Assembly: GCF_000317225.1 (NCBI RefSeq)
Contig: NZ_AJLL01000100.1
Span: 56,101-120,100, forward strand
Reading direction: 5' to 3'
Source: Fischerella thermalis PCC 7521
Lineage (GTDB): Bacteria; Cyanobacteriota; Cyanobacteriia; Cyanobacteriales; Nostocaceae
DNA length: 64,000 bases
Both the position numbers and the translations under genes were made by a program. Shown here piece after piece: positions 54,598 to 63,410 of the stretch. The notes beneath the pieces are model-generated. The model was not told the DNA's origin, did not search any database, and saw only the letters and a program-made list of their open reading frames with translations. Positions within the stretch are counted from its first letter, which is position 1. Every line of letters begins with the position of its first letter.

Positions 54598-54647
54598 CAG
54601 TGAACTGATAGGTATCAGCTTGCGTTTTGAGATGAAGGAACAAACCA

Positions 54648-55364
54648 ATGAGTAGCAATTTAGCGATTAAGCTTCGTATCGGAACCCAAAAATCTCACAC
54701 AGCAGCAGAAAACGTGGGATTCATGAAGTGTTTTCTCAAAGGGGTTGTAGATAGAGGCTGCTTTGCCAAATTTTTAGGTAACTTATATTACATCTACAGC
54801 GAACTGGAAGCAGAAATAGAAAAACATCGAGATCACGCCATAGTCGGCGGTATTTATTTTCCAGAGCTAAATCGCCAAGCCGCTTTAGAAAAAGATATGG
54901 AATTTTACTATGGTAAAGACTGGCGATCGCACCTGCAAATATCTCCTGCTGCCCAGAATTATATTGCTCGAATTCAAGAAGTATCTGCAACAGCACCTGA
55001 GTTATTGATTGGACACGCATATACTCGCTACATGGGCGATCTTTCCGGCGGTCAGATGTTGCAGAAAATTGCTCAGTCAGTCTTAAAGCTAGAAGGTTAT
55101 CAAGGTACGTCTTTTTATAACTTTGACCAAATTCCTGATAAAAAGGCTTTTAAAGACAAGTATCGTCAGGCATTAAATACATTAAATGTTGACGATCCCA
55201 CAGCAGAAAAAATTGTCGCAGAAGCCAATAATGCCTTCGATTTTAATATGAAAATGGCTCAAGAACTAGAAGGAAATTTAGTTCAAGCTATTGGGCAAGT
55301 ATTATTTAATTCCCTGACTCATGGTCATAACACTGGTAGCACGGAAGCCGCTGCTGCTAATTAG
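54648..55364 (+). CDS. ho: Heme oxygenase (biliverdin-producing)
   Basis: A 238-residue enzyme opening heme to biliverdin IXalpha for phycobilin synthesis, using ferredoxin. The proximal histidine lies in IGTQKSHTAAENVGFMKCFLKG (about residue 17), and the distal helix is AYTRYMGDLSGGQMLQKIAQ. Others are GNLYYIYSELEAEIEKH and FNMKMAQELEGNL. An AAGGA site precedes ATG 54648. Placement directly before hemN resembles the low-oxygen ho2-hemN arrangement in Synechocystis, suggesting an HO2-type paralogue; the main HO1 may be elsewhere. Confidence 0.94.
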   Translation: MSSNLAIKLRIGTQKSHTAAENVGFMKCFLKGVVDRGCFAKFLGNLYYIYSELEAEIEKHRDHAIVGGIYFPELNRQAALEKDMEFYYGKDWRSHLQISPAAQNYIARIQEVSATAPELLIGHAYTRYMGDLSGGQMLQKIAQSVLKLEGYQGTSFYNFDQIPDKKAFKDKYRQALNTLNVDDPTAEKIVAEANNAFDFNMKMAQELEGNLVQAIGQVLFNSLTHGHNTGSTEAAAAN

Positions 55365-55499
55365 GGATGTAGGGAAATAAAGGTGTAAGGGTGTAAGAGA
55401 AATAATTTTGAATTAAATTCCCACATCTTCATATTTCACCTACACCCCCACGCCCCTACACCTATATACTCATATACCCTTATTCACTGGAAAAATTCG

Positions 55500-56882
55500 A
55501 TGGTTTTGCAAATTCCTGGTGTGAAATTCGATATAGATATCATCAAAAAATACGATATTCCCACACCCAGATACACTAGTTATCCACCCGCTACAGAACT
55601 AAGTCAAGCATTTACAGCATCTGAATTTGAACAAGCGATCGCCTCTTCAAATCAAAGAAAAACCCCTCTGTCTTTATACTTTCATATTCCCTTTTGTCAG
55701 AGTGCTTGCTATTTTTGTGGCTGTAATGTAGTTATTTCCAATAACAAGAATATTGCTAAACCTTATCTAGAATATCTGGGTCGAGAAATCAAACATACAG
55801 CATCTTTGATTGATACAGATAGAAAAGTAGTGCAGATACACTGGGGTGGAGGAACCCCAAACTACTTAAGTTTAGAACAGGTAGAAAACCTGTGGAACAA
55901 TATTAATCGCCACTTTCGCCTTGATCCACAAGCAGAAATCTCCCTCGAAATCAATCCTCGCTACGTTGATAAAGACTACATTTTCTTTCTCAAAGAGATT
56001 GGCTTTAACCGTATTAGTTTTGGTATCCAGGATTTTAACCCCCAAGTGCAAGCAGCTATCAATCGTGTCCAGCCAGAGAAAGCACTATTTGAAGTCATGG
56101 ACTGGATTAGAGAAGCAGGGTTTGAAAGTGTGAATGTAGACCTAATTTATGGTCTACCGTATCAAACTTATCAGAGCTTTCAGCAGACAATTGACAAGAC
56201 TATAGAGTTAGACCCGGATCGCATAGCAGTATTTAACTTTGCTTATGTTCCGTGGATAAAACCAGTGCAGAAAAATATTGCCAAGGATGCGCTACCAGCA
56301 CCACAGGAGAAATTAGAGATTTTGAAAATGACTATTGAAGAATTAACTAATAGTCAATATCTCTTTATTGGCATGGATCATTTTGCCAAACCTCATGATG
56401 AATTAGCGATCGCTCAACGCAACTACACACTCAAGCGTAACTTCCAAGGTTATACTACTTGGGGACAAGCAGAACTATTTGGTTTTGGTGCGACATCGGT
56501 TAGTATGCTAGAAGATGCCTATGCTCAGAACCACAAGCGCTTGAGTGATTATTATCAAACAATTGATGCGGGAATTTTACCCATTGGTAAAGGTATTAAG
56601 TTAAGTGAGGATGATATTCTCAGACGAGATGTGATTATGCGGCTAATGTCTCATGCCAAATTGCATAAGCAAGACATTGAAGATAAGTATCAAATCTGTT
56701 TTGATGAGTATTTTGCAAAAGAATTAGCAGCATTGCAAAATTTAGAATCAGATGGATTAGTCAGCTTATCAAAAAATGAGATTGGCATCACAGGAATTGG
56801 CAGATTATTAGTGAGAAATATTGCTGTCAATTTTGATGCTCGTCGCCTCACACAAAAACAAAAGTTTTCCCGAGCGATTTAA
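55500..56882 (+). CDS. hemN: Oxygen-independent coproporphyrinogen III oxidase
   Basis: A 460-residue radical SAM enzyme converting coproporphyrinogen III to protoporphyrinogen IX without oxygen. It has YDIPTPRYTSYPPA at the start, the cluster motif FHIPFCQSACYFCGC (CxxxCxxC), HWGGGTPNYL, EINPRYVDKDY, RISFGIQDFNPQVQ and NVDLIYGLPYQT. Length fits authentic HemN. It lies 135 bp after ho on the same strand, with a repeat-containing gap, so co-transcription is plausible. Expected to be useful under microoxic conditions. Confidence 0.95.
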   Translation: MVLQIPGVKFDIDIIKKYDIPTPRYTSYPPATELSQAFTASEFEQAIASSNQRKTPLSLYFHIPFCQSACYFCGCNVVISNNKNIAKPYLEYLGREIKHTASLIDTDRKVVQIHWGGGTPNYLSLEQVENLWNNINRHFRLDPQAEISLEINPRYVDKDYIFFLKEIGFNRISFGIQDFNPQVQAAINRVQPEKALFEVMDWIREAGFESVNVDLIYGLPYQTYQSFQQTIDKTIELDPDRIAVFNFAYVPWIKPVQKNIAKDALPAPQEKLEILKMTIEELTNSQYLFIGMDHFAKPHDELAIAQRNYTLKRNFQGYTTWGQAELFGFGATSVSMLEDAYAQNHKRLSDYYQTIDAGILPIGKGIKLSEDDILRRDVIMRLMSHAKLHKQDIEDKYQICFDEYFAKELAALQNLESDGLVSLSKNEIGITGIGRLLVRNIAVNFDARRLTQKQKFSRAI

Positions 56883-56964
56883 TCTTTACTGATATTTTGT
56901 ATCAAGCAATGTTCCTAATTACAGATACACAGGGAAAATTCGCAAGGTAAGGATTTATCGATAT

Positions 56965-57098
56965 TAGACCTCTTGCACAAATATTTGAAATACCTCCCTT
57001 AGTCCCCCCTTGTTAAGGCAGAAAACAATATATTCACTCCCTCCCCTTAGTCAGGGGAGGGTTGGGGTGGGGTTTTGAGGATTCATGCAAGAGGTCTA
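56965..57098. mobile_element. MITE-like element, copy 2 (TAGACCTCTTGCA ends)
   Basis: A 134-bp element with perfect 13-bp inverted ends, TAGACCTCTTGCA and TGCAAGAGGTCTA. It is in the opposite orientation to copy 1 (29999-30092); the shared end reads TAGACCTCTTGCATGAATCC. The interior has CCCTCCCC/GGGGAGGG arms. TA at both outer ends suits TA target duplication. Confidence 0.85.
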
Positions 57099-57106
57099 TT
57101 GTTTTG

Positions 57107-57154
57107 AGGCTCATGGTAAATTTTGACACCAGGCTCATGGTAAATTTTGACACC
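57107..57154. repeat. Perfect 24-bp tandem duplication
   Basis: Two exact copies of a 24-bp unit beginning AGGCTCATGG and ending TTTTGACACC lie back to back right after the MITE copy. A GTGTCAAAATTTA core is shared in reverse with the right flank of the tnpB remnant near 45456. Confidence 0.9.
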
Positions 57155-57214
57155 TTAACTCCGCGCCTCTGTGCGTATATCTTTGCGTCCCTCTGCGTTT
57201 AAAATCGCTACAAG

Positions 57215-58966
57215 TTAATGCAGCAATTCCTCGACTTGATGTTGATTCCACAAAGTTCTATAGAGACCTGGTTGTTGTAATAACTCTGCATGGATACCTG
57301 TTTGGACGATTTTGCCTTTATCCATGACAAAAATTCGGTCAGCAGCTGCTGCGGCTGAAAGTTGGTGGGTGATAAAAATTACAGTTTTGCGTTTTATACC
57401 ACCGGAAAGGTTGTTTAAAATCGCTGTAGCTGTTTGATTGTCAACGCTGGAGAGGGCATCATCTAATATTAAAACTGGGGCATCAACTAGCATTGCCCTT
57501 GCTAAAGCTGTACGTTGGCGTTGACCACCAGAAAGAGTGATACCACGTTCACCAACTATAGTTTCGTATTGTTGGGGAAAATTTAATATTTCTGGGTGGA
57601 TTTGGGCTGTTTTGGCGGCTAATTCTACTTCTTGCTGTTCTGCTAAGGGGTCACTATAGCGGATGTTATTTTTGATGGTGGTGCTGAAAAGAAAACTATC
57701 TTGAGGAACGTAGGCGATCGCACTGCGTAAGTCTGCTAAGGCAATTTTAGTAATATCTACTCCATCTAAAAATAACTGTCCTTCGTCAATATCCAACAGA
57801 CGAGGTAAAGCATTAGCTAAAGTTGATTTCCCCGAACCAATCGCCCCGACAATTGCGACTGTTTCTCCGGCGGCGATACTAAAGTTTACCCTATCTAAAG
57901 CGCGAGTGGAAGCACCAGGGTAGATATAACAAAGGTTTTTTGCTGTCAACTGGCCTTGCACTTGCTCTATTGGCAAATGAATTGCATTTGGTTCATCTTT
58001 GATTTTGGGTGTGACAGTCAAAATCGATTCGATGCGATCAACACTCACTTCACCCCGTTGGTAGGCGGTGATGGTGAATCCTAACAAAGCAGTGGGAAAA
58101 ACTAAACGCTCTACATACAATAGCAGTGCGACAAAACTACCAACATCGAGGGTTCCAGAGGCGATGCGCGTTGCTCCCAGCAAGATGATGACTAGGGAGC
58201 TAACATTAGCTAATCCACCAACTAAGGGAAACAGTGTATTGCGGCTTTTTGCTAGTTTGAGGTTAGCTTGTAATAATTGCTGATTTTTCTTGGCGAAAGC
58301 ACGCCGCTCGTTTTCTTCTTGGGCGTAGATTTTGATTAAAGCAATACCACTGATATCCTCTTGAATCAAATCGCTGATGTTAGAGAGTTGATTTTGCACT
58401 GCTAACTGTTCATTACGGAGGCGATCGCTAAACAGATGCACCAAATAAAACATCAAAGGATATACTGCTAACGCCGCCAGTGTCATGTCTACACTAATTG
58501 AGAGCATGACTGGTAATGTTAAAGCATAAGCAAATACGGTATTTGCCAAACTCAACACTACAAAACCCAATAATCGCCTGACGTTATCTACATCGCTAGT
58601 GGCGCGACTAATCAAGTCCCCAGCTGTGTTGGTAGTAAAATAGGATGGTTCTAGCTTCAGTAAGTGTTCAAAAATTCTTTGTTTGAGTTCAAATTCTACT
58701 TGACGACCTATACCAAATATCCAGATGCGCGACGCCATCCGAATAAACCACATTGCTGAAGTCAGCAGGATGATTGGTATTACGTAATTGGATAACTGAT
58801 TTAAGCTAAATGTGACTGAGAGTTTGTCAACTGCTGAGCGAATCAACAAAGGAATGTAAACACCTAGTCCATTGACAGTCAATAGAGCGACAATACCTAA
58901 TGTCGCTTCCCGCCAGTGGGGACGCAGGTAAGTAGCGAGTACAGCAAGGCGTCGTGTTTTTGCCAT
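57215..58966 (-). CDS. ABC transporter with fused membrane and ATPase domains
   Basis: A 583-residue half-transporter of the MsbA/MDR exporter type. Six membrane helices fill residues 1-310. The ATPase part has IVGAIGSGKSTL (Walker A), the Q-loop in IAYVPQDSFLFSTTI, the signature LSGGQRQRTALARAML and VLILDDALSSVD (Walker B), then IFITHQLSAAAAADRI (H-loop). The start ATG 58966 (MAKTRRLAVLATYLRPHW) is preferred to 59020. Likely a homodimeric lipid or drug exporter; substrate unknown. Confidence 0.92.
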   Translation of the reverse strand: MAKTRRLAVLATYLRPHWREATLGIVALLTVNGLGVYIPLLIRSAVDKLSVTFSLNQLSNYVIPIILLTSAMWFIRMASRIWIFGIGRQVEFELKQRIFEHLLKLEPSYFTTNTAGDLISRATSDVDNVRRLLGFVVLSLANTVFAYALTLPVMLSISVDMTLAALAVYPLMFYLVHLFSDRLRNEQLAVQNQLSNISDLIQEDISGIALIKIYAQEENERRAFAKKNQQLLQANLKLAKSRNTLFPLVGGLANVSSLVIILLGATRIASGTLDVGSFVALLLYVERLVFPTALLGFTITAYQRGEVSVDRIESILTVTPKIKDEPNAIHLPIEQVQGQLTAKNLCYIYPGASTRALDRVNFSIAAGETVAIVGAIGSGKSTLANALPRLLDIDEGQLFLDGVDITKIALADLRSAIAYVPQDSFLFSTTIKNNIRYSDPLAEQQEVELAAKTAQIHPEILNFPQQYETIVGERGITLSGGQRQRTALARAMLVDAPVLILDDALSSVDNQTATAILNNLSGGIKRKTVIFITHQLSAAAAADRIFVMDKGKIVQTGIHAELLQQPGLYRTLWNQHQVEELLH

Positions 58967-59053
58967 TCCAGCAATTTGCAGCGATTGTGATGGTAGAATG
59001 TGCCAGCCAAAATCTGGCAATCAGTGAGATTGACAGTTCAAATCACTGATAAC

Positions 59054-59193
59054 TGATATCATGTCCGCTTAAAGACTTATCATATCTGTGAAGGCCGGTA
59101 ATTGGTAATTGGTAATGGGTAATGGCAAAAATCAATGCCCAATGCCCAACTGCATCACAATAATATCGTAAGTAATTAGCCGGACTTGATATG
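59054..59193. repeat. MITE-like inverted-repeat element with TGATATCATGTCCG ends
   Basis: The left end TGATATCATGTCCGCTTAAA and the right end CCGGACTTGATATGATA are imperfect inverted copies about 140 bp apart, with a GGTAATT heptamer run between. A related left end (TGATATCATGTCTGCTTGAA) with GGTCGGTAATAGG lies at 5030-5085, so this is a dispersed element. Confidence 0.6.
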
Positions 59194-59266
59194 ATACCTG
59201 AAATAAATAAGGCCAGTCAGCTACAAATGTAGCATTGTGGCCTCTTGAATTGCAGTTTTCTTTGTT

Positions 59267-59917
59267 TTATTGCTGACCACCACGCAAGAAAAAGTAAATC
59301 TGATTGAGATAACTTTCCCAAACTCTCGTTGTCAGCGCCAATGTGTCCGCACTGGGTACAAAATCTTCCAATTGCAACCCACGTCTGCGAACTTCAGTTG
59401 GAGTTTGCAACAGATACGAGTTTAATTGTGCCTGTGAAAGAATGCTATCACCGACTACATCTGACACGTTCGCTACTGTGGAGTTTTGTTTAAATGCCAC
59501 CAGTGTTCCAGATGTGGGCGTTGCTAGAGCCAGATCTGGATTAGCAAATTTGGCGATCGGTGACTGAACTAAAAAATAGGCGACTGCTGGCGTACTAGCC
59601 AGCAACAAAATCGTTAATGCCCAAGCGACATATAATCCTCCTGGCTTTGTGATTCCACCATCTTTTAAATTCTGGGCAGCAAAAATCATTAATAAAATTG
59701 ATGCTCCTAAAGGTTTGAGTGGAAAGGATACTACTCTCCACAAAGAAGCAATGGCTGGTTCTGTAGGGTTAACAAACGACAGAAGTACAACAGCAGCCAA
59801 AATCACTAGAAATAATCGCCCTACAAAAGTTCCTTTCGGATAATATCTCTGGAACAAAGAGACTAAAACCGCTAAAAGAAGCAGCCAAAGAAGAACCCGG
59901 CTTAGAAGTACAAACAT
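59267..59917 (-). CDS. Membrane protein resembling a YdcF protein without its DUF218 domain
   Basis: A 216-residue protein with four hydrophobic segments in the first 120 residues (FVLLSRVLLWLLLLAVLVSLF, FLVILAAVVLLSFVNP, PLGASILLMIFAAQ, AWALTILLLASTPAVAYFL). The C-terminus LQLEDFVPSADTLALTTRV and SYLNQIYFFLRG recalls the tail of cyanobacterial YdcF/ElyC-like proteins, and the N-terminal helices also fit. The DUF218 domain normally between them (about 150 residues) is absent. This comparison is from memory; a separate family is the alternative. Function unknown. Confidence 0.72.
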   Translation of the reverse strand: MFVLLSRVLLWLLLLAVLVSLFQRYYPKGTFVGRLFLVILAAVVLLSFVNPTEPAIASLWRVVSFPLKPLGASILLMIFAAQNLKDGGITKPGGLYVAWALTILLLASTPAVAYFLVQSPIAKFANPDLALATPTSGTLVAFKQNSTVANVSDVVGDSILSQAQLNSYLLQTPTEVRRRGLQLEDFVPSADTLALTTRVWESYLNQIYFFLRGGQQ

Positions 59918-60219
59918 AAGTGAACTCTCAAATCTTCTGGTGCGGTCAGCCTAGCATTTTTGGGCATTTGAGTTATTTTACCGTCAAATTAGTAGTATTG
60001 CACTGTTAATTGACAGAAAATCCCTCAGCACGCCACTTCCCAAGGGCAGAGATATATCTCCGCACTGGGGGGTGGCTCCCCCTCACACAAAGACCACCGT
60101 CGTAGTGATTTTAGAGCAAATTTTTTCAAGTGACCGCAGTTTTTGTAATTTTCCAGATCAGTAATTAGGTTCAGGTAGATTAATTTAATTAAGTAGTTGT
60201 CTCAGAAAAAGGAAGAACT
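59918..60219. other. Divergent spacer between the YdcF-like gene and galE
   Basis: About 300 bp with promoters for two divergent genes. A short imperfect inverted repeat (GGCAGAGATATATCTCCGC) lies at 60045-60063. Nothing else is recognisable. Confidence 0.5.
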
Positions 60220-61218
60220 ATGTCGCCTGGAAAGCCCACCATTTTGGTTACGGGAGGGGCTGGATATATCGGCTCCCATGCCGTATCAGCCCTATTGCAG
60301 GCTGGTTATGAAGTGTTAATTCTGGATAATCTGGTGTATGGACATCGCGATTTGGTAGAAAAAGTTTTACAAGTGGAACTTGTAGTTGGTGATACAAGCG
60401 ATCGCGCTTTGTTGGATCAGTTATTTCAAAGCCTTGATATTGCAGCAGTGATGCATTTTTCTGCCTATGCCTATGTAGGAGAATCGGTTACTGACCCTGC
60501 TAAATACTACCGCAATAACGTTGTCGGAACTCTCACCTTGCTAGAAGCGATGATGGCAGCTTCTGTAAATAAATTTGTATTTTCTTCTACTTGTGCAACT
60601 TATGGAGTTCCCCAGATCATACCCATTCCCGAAAATCATCCCCAAAACCCTATCAATCCCTATGGTGCTACTAAGTTGATGGTGGAGAGGATTCTGTCTG
60701 ATTTTGATACTGCCTATGGTTTAAAATCAGTTATTTTTCGCTATTTCAATGCTGCTGGTGCTGATCCTAATGGGAAGTTAGGAGAAGACCATAATCCAGA
60801 AACCCATTTAATTCCCTTGGTACTGCAAACAGCTCTAGGTAAACGCGAATCAATTTCTGTTTTTGGTACAGATTACCCCACAGCCGATGGTACCTGTATT
60901 AGAGATTACATTCACGTCAATGATTTAGCTGATGCTCATGTTTTAGGCTTGGAATATTTGTTAAGAGGTGGTGACAGCGAAGTTTTCAATTTAGGAAATG
61001 GCAATGGTTTTTCAGTCAAGGAAGTGATTGAGACTGCTAAGTCCATAACAGGCCGTGATATTAAAGTTGTAGAATGCGATCGCCGTCCTGGTGATCCACC
61101 TGTTTTAATTGGTAGTAGCGACAAAGCCAGAAAAATCTTAAACTGGCAACCACAATATTCATCCCTCAAAGAAATCATCACCCACGCCTGGCAGTGGCAT
61201 CAACAGCGACATAAGTAA
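60220..61218 (+). CDS. galE: UDP-glucose 4-epimerase
   Basis: A 332-residue short-chain dehydrogenase-type enzyme interconverting UDP-glucose and UDP-galactose, needed for galactolipids and polysaccharides. It has VTGGAGYIGSHAVSAL (NAD loop), MHFSAYAYVGESV, FSSTCATYGVP, NPINPYGATKLMVE (YxxxK catalytic motif), FRYFNAAGADPNGKLGEDH and RDYIHVNDLADAH. Length is as expected. ATG 60220 has AAGGAAG upstream. Confidence 0.94.
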   Translation: MSPGKPTILVTGGAGYIGSHAVSALLQAGYEVLILDNLVYGHRDLVEKVLQVELVVGDTSDRALLDQLFQSLDIAAVMHFSAYAYVGESVTDPAKYYRNNVVGTLTLLEAMMAASVNKFVFSSTCATYGVPQIIPIPENHPQNPINPYGATKLMVERILSDFDTAYGLKSVIFRYFNAAGADPNGKLGEDHNPETHLIPLVLQTALGKRESISVFGTDYPTADGTCIRDYIHVNDLADAHVLGLEYLLRGGDSEVFNLGNGNGFSVKEVIETAKSITGRDIKVVECDRRPGDPPVLIGSSDKARKILNWQPQYSSLKEIITHAWQWHQQRHK

Positions 61219-61224
61219 TGGGGG

Positions 61225-61345
61225 ATTGGGGACAAGGAGGACAAGGGAGATGGGGGAGTGTGGGGAGACAAACCAGACAAGGAAGAAAACAAACAACTAA
61301 CCACCAACAAACAACCAACAACCAACTACTAACTAATAACAATTG
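61225..61345. repeat. GGACAAGGAGG, GGGGAGTGTGGGGAG and CAACCAA array
   Basis: G-rich units followed by CCAACAA/ACCAACT heptamers between galE and the next convergent gene. The GGACAAGGA unit is the one inserted in the GT4 gene at about 16368. Confidence 0.8.
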
Positions 61346-61353
61346 ACAATTGA

Positions 61354-61944
61354 CTAATCCTTATTCACCCGTTGCACAACAAATAGCAACACGCCCATGC
61401 CAAAAAAGCCTAAAGCTGCGATCGCCCAAATAGGTACTCCCTGGGTTTGTTCTTCAGTAATATTTTGGTTGACATTTTTGGCAACTTGTGGAGTCAATTT
61501 TTTTTGTGCTGTTCCAACCGCCACAGTGACCCTATACTTCAACTCAAATGGTTTAAATTTTGACCCTGTTGTTGGTTTTCCCCGCAACAGTAGTTGATAA
61601 CTACCTGGTCTGGGAAAAGTAATATCAGCACCAGGTATTCCTTTGTAGCGTTCTGCCGAGATTGATTTTAAGGTTGGTTCCAGCAGCGGTGGTTCGCCAG
61701 AGGCATGAGGTTCGGCATAAATCAGCAATTGACAATCACACTGTGCTAGCGGAATCACCTTACCACCTTTACGCGTGAGAGCAAACCACGCTCTTGTTTC
61801 TTCTCCAGCACGAGGAGTATCATTTGGTTCAATGTGTAGGGTTGCACCTACATCTGCTGTTGTTTTGACTTTGTGAGCAGAGGCAGGGTGAATTCCAAAA
61901 AGGAAATTAACAAAAATAAACAGTAATAATAAATAATTAGACAT
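61354..61944 (-). CDS. Secreted membrane-anchored protein of unknown function
   Basis: A 196-residue protein with a signal peptide (LLLFIFVNFLFGIHPASA), an extracytoplasmic beta-rich domain (VGATLHIEPNDTPRAGEETRAWFALTRKGGKV, CDCQLLIYAE, PRPGSYQLLLRG) and a C-terminal membrane helix (IWAIAALGFFGMGVLLFVVQ). The pattern recalls FixH/YtkA-like or CopC-like beta sandwiches, but no firm family match is claimed. A CDC pair is the only cysteine motif. Confidence 0.75.
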   Translation of the reverse strand: MSNYLLLLFIFVNFLFGIHPASAHKVKTTADVGATLHIEPNDTPRAGEETRAWFALTRKGGKVIPLAQCDCQLLIYAEPHASGEPPLLEPTLKSISAERYKGIPGADITFPRPGSYQLLLRGKPTTGSKFKPFELKYRVTVAVGTAQKKLTPQVAKNVNQNITEEQTQGVPIWAIAALGFFGMGVLLFVVQRVNKD

Positions 61945-62175
61945 GGCTCAGCGAGGCGAAGAAATAGCTTGATAGCAGTTTCATTTGTTGAACGTGAGTT
62001 CGATAAATATTATTCAGATTAATAACCAAATGACGCGTAAATAACTGCTTCAATCAGTTATCAGTTATCAGTGATCAATATACTGATAACTGTGAAAGTG
62101 GATTTTAGCTATTAGCCCGGAATTTATTTGAGGGCGTTATATAAGTCTAATGAAATCTATCGAACTCACGTTTAA

Positions 62176-63369
62176 TTAAAACTTTTTTCTTTGTGTCAAT
62201 CTTTCTGGTCTATTTCTCCCTCCTCCTCGTAAAGGTATCACCTCAGCTTCACTACTTTCTCTTGCTACCCTAATCAATAATCCAGCTGCTACTAAACTGG
62301 CAATCATGGAATTACCACCATAACTAAACATTGGTAACGGCAAACCAGTAGTTGGCAAGGCACCTGTAGCAACACCTATATGGAGTAATGATTGTCCTAC
62401 CATCAAAATTGTCACACCGATCGCCACCAGTCGATGTATGGGATGGGTTGTCTTGAGGGCAACTATTAACCCCAAGGTTGCGAATAAACCTAACATTACT
62501 AACAGCACAACACTACCGACAAAACCAAATTCTTCCGCAAATACAGAAAAAATAAAATCTGTGTCCTGAATCGGTAAATAAAATAGTTTTTGTTGAGAAA
62601 GTCCAAAACCAGCACCCCAAGTATTACCCGAACCTATTGCTAATAAACTTTGCACCAACTGATAGCCATCCCCAGTTGCATCAGCCCAAGGATTGAGGAA
62701 AGACATTACCCGTTTACGTTGATACTCTCGGAAGCTAACACTGAGTACAGCTAACAAAACTCCAGCAAAAGCTGTTCCTCCCAGATACTTGTAAGGTAAT
62801 CCAGCTGCTAAGGCAATTAGCCAAATAGTCATACCGCATAGTGAGGCAGTACTTAAGTTCGGCTGTGCCAAAATCCCTACAATCACAAGACAAAAAATAC
62901 CCAACCAAGTCAAACGCACATGCCAACTCAGCTGTTCCCATTGCCCAAAAACTCTCGCACTTTGCAGCACCAAAAAGGGTTTAATTAACTCTGAAGGCTG
63001 AATCGGGACTGGTCCTACTAGCCTACGAGCTGCACCAAGCTCATTTTTTCCCACTCCTGGAATCATAGTGACGAAAATTAACCCCAGTAGCAAAAACATA
63101 AACCAATGGGACATCCCTAAAAACTTACGTAAGGGTAAGTTCACAACAATATTGAAGAGTATCAAAGCAACTAATACCCAAAGAAGTTGGCGTTTAAAGT
63201 AGTACAGCCCATCATCATGACGAACGTCAGCAACGGGATAGGAGGCTGAAAACAGCATTATTAAGCCTATAAACAGCCAAACTAATGTTAACCAGCGCAA
63301 CAGGCGCGCCTCTAATGCCCACTCGGACACAGAGTTATCAAATAATGGGATAAAACGGCGTAAATTCAC
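62176..63369 (-). CDS. ftsW: Peptidoglycan glycosyltransferase FtsW
   Basis: A 397-residue SEDS protein that polymerises septal peptidoglycan. About ten membrane helices. Motifs are LIMLFSASYPVA, IQPSELIKPFLVLQSA, AQPNLSTASLCGMTIW (the RPD-loop region, here QPN), GDGYQLVQSLLAIGSGNTWGAGFGLSQQKLFYLPIQDTDFIFSVFAEEFGF, and PTTGLPLPMFSYGGNSM. The cyanobacterial FtsW/RodA split favours FtsW by the SGNTWGAGFG and GGNSM segments, though RodA cannot be excluded on this alone. Confidence 0.9.
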   Translation of the reverse strand: MNLRRFIPLFDNSVSEWALEARLLRWLTLVWLFIGLIMLFSASYPVADVRHDDGLYYFKRQLLWVLVALILFNIVVNLPLRKFLGMSHWFMFLLLGLIFVTMIPGVGKNELGAARRLVGPVPIQPSELIKPFLVLQSARVFGQWEQLSWHVRLTWLGIFCLVIVGILAQPNLSTASLCGMTIWLIALAAGLPYKYLGGTAFAGVLLAVLSVSFREYQRKRVMSFLNPWADATGDGYQLVQSLLAIGSGNTWGAGFGLSQQKLFYLPIQDTDFIFSVFAEEFGFVGSVVLLVMLGLFATLGLIVALKTTHPIHRLVAIGVTILMVGQSLLHIGVATGALPTTGLPLPMFSYGGNSMIASLVAAGLLIRVARESSEAEVIPLRGGGRNRPERLTQRKKF

Positions 63370-63410
63370 GACTTCGATAAGGTGTAAATTTTGTAGTTAG
63401 TAGATGCGTA

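Larger units (their letters stand above)
54007..54647. other. Divergent spacer between acyltransferase and heme oxygenase
   Basis: About 640 bp. It contains CAGTTAT heptamers near 54020, the AGACG palindrome at 54271-54296, an inverted repeat with CTGCATC/GATGCAG arms (54513-54551) and a candidate operator at 54582-54597. No gene is supported. Confidence 0.6.
56883..57214. other. Spacer after hemN filled with mobile and tandem repeats
   Basis: About 330 bp between hemN and the convergent ABC exporter gene. Most of it is the second MITE-like copy, a 24-bp tandem duplication and a CTCTGTGCGT/CTCTGCGT-type repeat at 57165-57200. No gene. Confidence 0.6.
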
